NCBI GenBank assembly: GCA_024682655.1
Contig: JAIKYZ010000021.1
Location: 1 to 34,368 of the forward strand
Length of the DNA stretch: 34,368 nucleotides
From: Treponema sp.
GTDB taxonomy: Bacteria; Spirochaetota; Spirochaetia; Treponematales; Treponemataceae
Direction of reading: 5' to 3'
Shown: in pieces, positions 32,280-34,368 of the stretch
Numbering within the stretch: position 1 is the stretch's first letter
Layout: each line of letters begins with the position of its first letter
Position numbers and translations under genes: made by a program
The notes under the pieces: generated by a model
Seen by the model: only the letters and a program-made list of their open reading frames with translations
Told to the model about the DNA's origin: nothing
Databases searched by the model: none

Positions 32280-32590
32280 TCCCCAAACCTTAGCCTTGTG
32301 GGAGAAATCCTCAGTTATTTCACAATATCTCCACAAGTTATCCACAATTTTATTCCACAAGTGATATGATTTTTTGTGTCAAGTAGTTTTTTGAAAAAAA
32401 TATAAAAAAAAATTAGAATTTAATTAAAAAGTAGTTAAATCTTTGTAATACAAAGATTTAAAAGATTTATAATAGGCAAAAAGTACTTTTTCGTAACAAT
32501 CTTGTGCATTTTGTACAAAATAAAAAGCACTTTTCCCCACTGATTACACACAGTTTTTCCACAAGTTATCCACAATTTGTAAAAGGGCAA
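32280..32590. other. Candidate replication origin or DnaA-binding locus
   Basis: The 419-base gap between the polyprenyl synthetase and the STAS gene holds no gene. Two perfect DnaA boxes, TTATCCACA, lie at 32338-32346 and 32566-32574, each within an identical 20-base repeat, CCACAAGTTATCCACAATTT (32331-32350 and 32559-32578). Near-matches are at 32544-32552 (TTACACACA) and 32555-32563 (TTTTCCACA). Between the clusters, 32380-32475 is almost pure A/T, with a 10-bp hairpin at 32436-32460 and tandem AAAGATTTA at 32452-32469. This resembles a bipartite origin with an unwinding region. No dnaA, dnaN or gyrB lies nearby in the window. Confidence 0.5.
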
Positions 32591-32593
32591 AAA

Positions 32594-32626
32594 AAAAAGA
32601 ACTTTGACTATATCAAAGTTCTTTTT
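32594..32626 (-). terminator. Terminator of the STAS gene
   Basis: A 14-bp stem (32594-32607 with 32613-32626, loop CTATA) flanked by A and T runs on both sides. On the minus strand it lies about 35 bases after the STAS stop codon and is followed by a run of T. It is likely to work in both directions. Confidence 0.8.
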
Positions 32627-32660
32627 CACAATTACTTTTAATTATAAGTAATATAAGAAA

Positions 32661-33215
32661 TTAGCCTAAAGTGACTTCTCCAGTATCACTAATAGCTAAA
32701 ATTGAACGGCATCCTGAACATCGGAATCTACCTGATTTTGTAGCTCGCAACTTTTTATTACAAACCGGACATGAAATTACCAATGGGAATACAGATGAAC
32801 TGTTTCCATTGCCACCACTTGAGAAGAATGACAAAGCTTCTTCTGCAGTATTCTTAATGTTGAAGAATTGAGAGAAACCTAAAAGCTGGAAAACCTCATA
32901 TACCTTTGGCTGTATTTCAAGAAGAACTACATCACCACCTTTTGGTTTAACTACCTTTAAGAATACAGTAAATGATCCTATACCTGTTGAAGATACGTAG
33001 TTTAATGATGAGCAGTTGAAAATCAAATTGATAAACCCTGCTTCAATAACTTTTGTAATCTGTTTCTGAAAGAAACTTGAATTGTAGGTATCAATGTATC
33101 CACTTAAGTACACAAAAATACCCCGACTAACTCCCTCTGCTTTTCGTAGAACTATAGTTAGACTGTCGTCTTTTTCATTGTCGAAACCAGGTATAATTGA
33201 ATTATTGTTGTCCAT
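32661..33215 (-). CDS. STAS-domain anti-sigma factor antagonist with C-terminal zinc ribbon
   Basis: A 184-residue protein. Residues 15-130 form a STAS domain of the SpoIIAA type, with LSGYIDTYNSSFFQKQI and the phosphorylation-site loop LNYVSSTGIGSF, in which Ser76 corresponds to the regulatory Ser of the usual DSTG. After a Gly/Asn/Ser hinge (134-141), residues 149-169 form a CxxC...CxxC zinc ribbon (C149, C152, C166, C169). Such proteins act in partner-switching control of sigma factors or output proteins; no kinase or phosphatase partner is in the window. TAGGAAAAG precedes the ATG, and there is a full promoter and a terminator, so it is monocistronic. Confidence 0.85.
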   Translation of the reverse strand: MDNNNSIIPGFDNEKDDSLTIVLRKAEGVSRGIFVYLSGYIDTYNSSFFQKQITKVIEAGFINLIFNCSSLNYVSSTGIGSFTVFLKVVKPKGGDVVLLEIQPKVYEVFQLLGFSQFFNIKNTAEEALSFFSSGGNGNSSSVFPLVISCPVCNKKLRATKSGRFRCSGCRSILAISDTGEVTLG

Positions 33216-33249
33216 ACGACTTTTCCTATTAAAATTCTATTCAGTCTTC

Positions 33250-33279
33250 ATTATAACTAAGTTTTTGTTATGTTGTCAA
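33250..33279 (-). promoter_or_regulatory. Promoter of the STAS gene
   Basis: On the minus strand, TTGACA (33279-33274), an 18-base spacer and TATAAT (33255-33250): both hexamers are perfect consensus. The leader is about 30 bases and carries a ribosome site, in contrast to the leaderless-type genes nearby. Confidence 0.7.
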
Positions 33280-33323
33280 ATCATATAACTATACATTATT
33301 AAAATTATCGTCAAATTTTATTA

Positions 33324-33352
33324 TTAACATTATGCTTATTTACGACGATAAT
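33324..33352 (+). promoter_or_regulatory. Promoter of the 33359 membrane protein, leaderless type
   Basis: TTAACA (33324-33329), a 17-base spacer and GATAAT (33347-33352) are followed by six bases and the ATG at 33359. There is no ribosome site. Confidence 0.55.
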
Positions 33353-33358
33353 TGAATC

Positions 33359-34339
33359 ATGAAGAAAGCGCTCAAATTATTAGTAATTTATTTTGTTTCT
33401 TTAATAATTACCATTGTTGTAGGTAGTCTTTTAAATACAATTTATCTTGCAATTTCAAATTATGTAGTTGGAACAAAAATCAGTCTTTTTAATTTTGATT
33501 ATTTTATGCCAGCTTTATTTAATATTACTTTTAGTGTTTTATTTTTAATTTGTCCTTTGCTTTCCCTCTACAGAATTAAACAGCCTTCAGGTATTGCTCA
33601 GGCCCTTATTTATATTTTTTTAGTTCTTTTTACCTGGGGATTTTTGTTTCCTGCTAATGTCTGGCTTGAAGGAAAATTCTATCAAAAACATACAATCCAA
33701 AATAAAGTAGAAAATCTTACTCCTGGATATTTTAGGAGCTTAGACAATAAAGTTTTCTATTTTACCAATGATCCTAAGCTTCAGTCAGAAGAGGAAGAAG
33801 TTCTTGTAAATGCTCTTATAATTGACCGTTCAGAGTTAGGAGAAATTGAAATGGAAGAGCTTTCTCTTAGTCAGGATTCTGAAATTTACCAGAGGGCAAA
33901 ACCTTATAGAGATATTTTAATCAAAGAGGCTTTTGAAAGTTCAGCTTATAAGGGCCCTAAATTTGTAAACTTCCATAATTTAATAAAAGCTGGAAAAGAT
34001 GCTTTAAATACAAATCTTCTTCATTACTTAGGTTTTTGTTCTTTAGGACTTTTAATGGCATCTGTTTATGCTCTTACTGGATTGTTTAACTGGAAACTTT
34101 TGAATTTGAGTTTTGTAATCATCACTAATTTTTTGATTATTTCATTTAATAGTGTAGTTCGTGATGGAAAAATTGCAGCTATTATTAATAAAATTGCAGC
34201 CCTTCCATTTGTAAAATCTATGGAAAATATTTTTGATCATCCAACTTTAGTTTTGATTAATAGTATCTGCTTTTTAGTAATCACAATAATAGGAATTATT
34301 ATTTTTATTGTAAAAAACTGTTCAAAAAAAAAGGTCTGA
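33359..34339 (+). CDS. Six-helix membrane protein of unknown function
   Basis: A 326-residue protein with three N-terminal transmembrane helices (about residues 6-30, 48-70 and 81-102), a roughly 115-residue extracytoplasmic domain (about 103-220), and three more helices (221-243, 246-265 and 300-322), ending in a basic tail. Three helices, a soluble domain and three helices recall the LptF/LptG-type permease layout, but I see no sequence motif to support that and the family is not recognised. The soluble domain contains a YFRSLDNKVFYF segment and an acidic EEEEV stretch. It is followed by a further plus-strand gene about ten bases later. Confidence 0.7.
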   Translation: MKKALKLLVIYFVSLIITIVVGSLLNTIYLAISNYVVGTKISLFNFDYFMPALFNITFSVLFLICPLLSLYRIKQPSGIAQALIYIFLVLFTWGFLFPANVWLEGKFYQKHTIQNKVENLTPGYFRSLDNKVFYFTNDPKLQSEEEEVLVNALIIDRSELGEIEMEELSLSQDSEIYQRAKPYRDILIKEAFESSAYKGPKFVNFHNLIKAGKDALNTNLLHYLGFCSLGLLMASVYALTGLFNWKLLNLSFVIITNFLIISFNSVVRDGKIAAIINKIAALPFVKSMENIFDHPTLVLINSICFLVITIIGIIIFIVKNCSKKKV

Positions 34340-34349
34340 GGGATAATTT

Positions 34350-34368
34350 ATGAAGAGTGAAAATAATG
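34350..34368 (+). CDS. Start of a gene running off the window
   Basis: An ATG at 34350 follows GAGGGA by six bases, and that ribosome site overlaps the stop codon of the preceding membrane-protein gene. Only six codons (MKSENN) and one extra base are visible, so nothing can be said about function beyond likely cotranscription with 33359-34339. Confidence 0.5.

Noticed and set aside
32435..32629. 64-codon minus-strand frame in the candidate origin
   Set aside because: It runs through DnaA boxes and an intrinsic terminator, is low-complexity and has no ribosome site.
1..34368. tRNA, rRNA, prophage or transposase genes
   Set aside because: Intergenic regions were read on both strands and none showed cloverleaf, rRNA or mobile-gene signals; a covariance-model scan was not possible here.

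Overview
The window looks like a chromosomal segment of a gut- or rumen-type Treponema (Spirochaetota). The DNA is AT-rich, with AAA/GAA/ATT-heavy codon use. It carries chemotaxis genes (cheR, cheB), an RNase Y, a ClpS-ClpA pair, an Lpt-like envelope export cluster, a STAS regulator fused to a zinc ribbon, and a complete D-glucuronate catabolic cluster of the kind found in plant-polysaccharide fermenters. I saw no phage, transposase, CRISPR array, rRNA or tRNA. The genus call is an inference from protein style and gene content, not from a search.

Layout. 1-290 is a GC-rich, minus-strand fragment of an ABC-F ATPase joined head to head to the C-terminal half of a second ABC-F gene on the plus strand (to 1393); this is probably a chimeric join. 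An RsmI-like methyltransferase follows. 2209-9395 is a tight plus-strand run: trxB, a GH3 (NagZ-type) enzyme, a DTW-domain tRNA enzyme, an acyl-CoA synthetase, lptC, lptA, lptB. RNase Y has its own promoter and a terminator. 16605-11217 (minus) is a seven-gene run, clpS-clpA followed by five poorly known genes. 16651-17898 holds a rhomboid-like protein lacking catalytic residues and a FliL-like protein, then a cluster of four hairpins facing hflX. 19444-26010 is uxuA-uxuB-uxaC-kdgA-kdgK: glucuronate to fructuronate, mannonate, KDG, KDPG, then pyruvate plus glyceraldehyde 3-phosphate. A roughly 600-base hairpin and repeat array sits between kdgA and kdgK, and a REPIN-like twin hairpin sits inside the terminator loop after kdgK.

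28132-26193 (minus) is a PadR-HAAS-DUF4097 envelope-sensing type operon. cheR and cheB follow on plus. 32241-30372 (minus) is polyprenyl synthetase, TPR protein and membrane protein, with overlapping ends. 32280-32590 has two perfect DnaA boxes, each inside an identical 20-base repeat, flanking very AT-rich DNA; it is a candidate replication origin or other DnaA-binding locus. The window ends with a STAS/zinc-ribbon gene, a six-helix membrane protein and the first codons of another gene.

Two themes are worth following. First, seven gene or operon heads (trxB, clpS, the pseudo-rhomboid, hflX, cheR, polyprenyl synthetase, the 33359 membrane protein) have a -10-like hexamer only 6-7 bases before the ATG and no Shine-Dalgarno sequence, which suggests leaderless mRNAs. 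Second, gene borders are unusually rich in palindromic and repeat elements.
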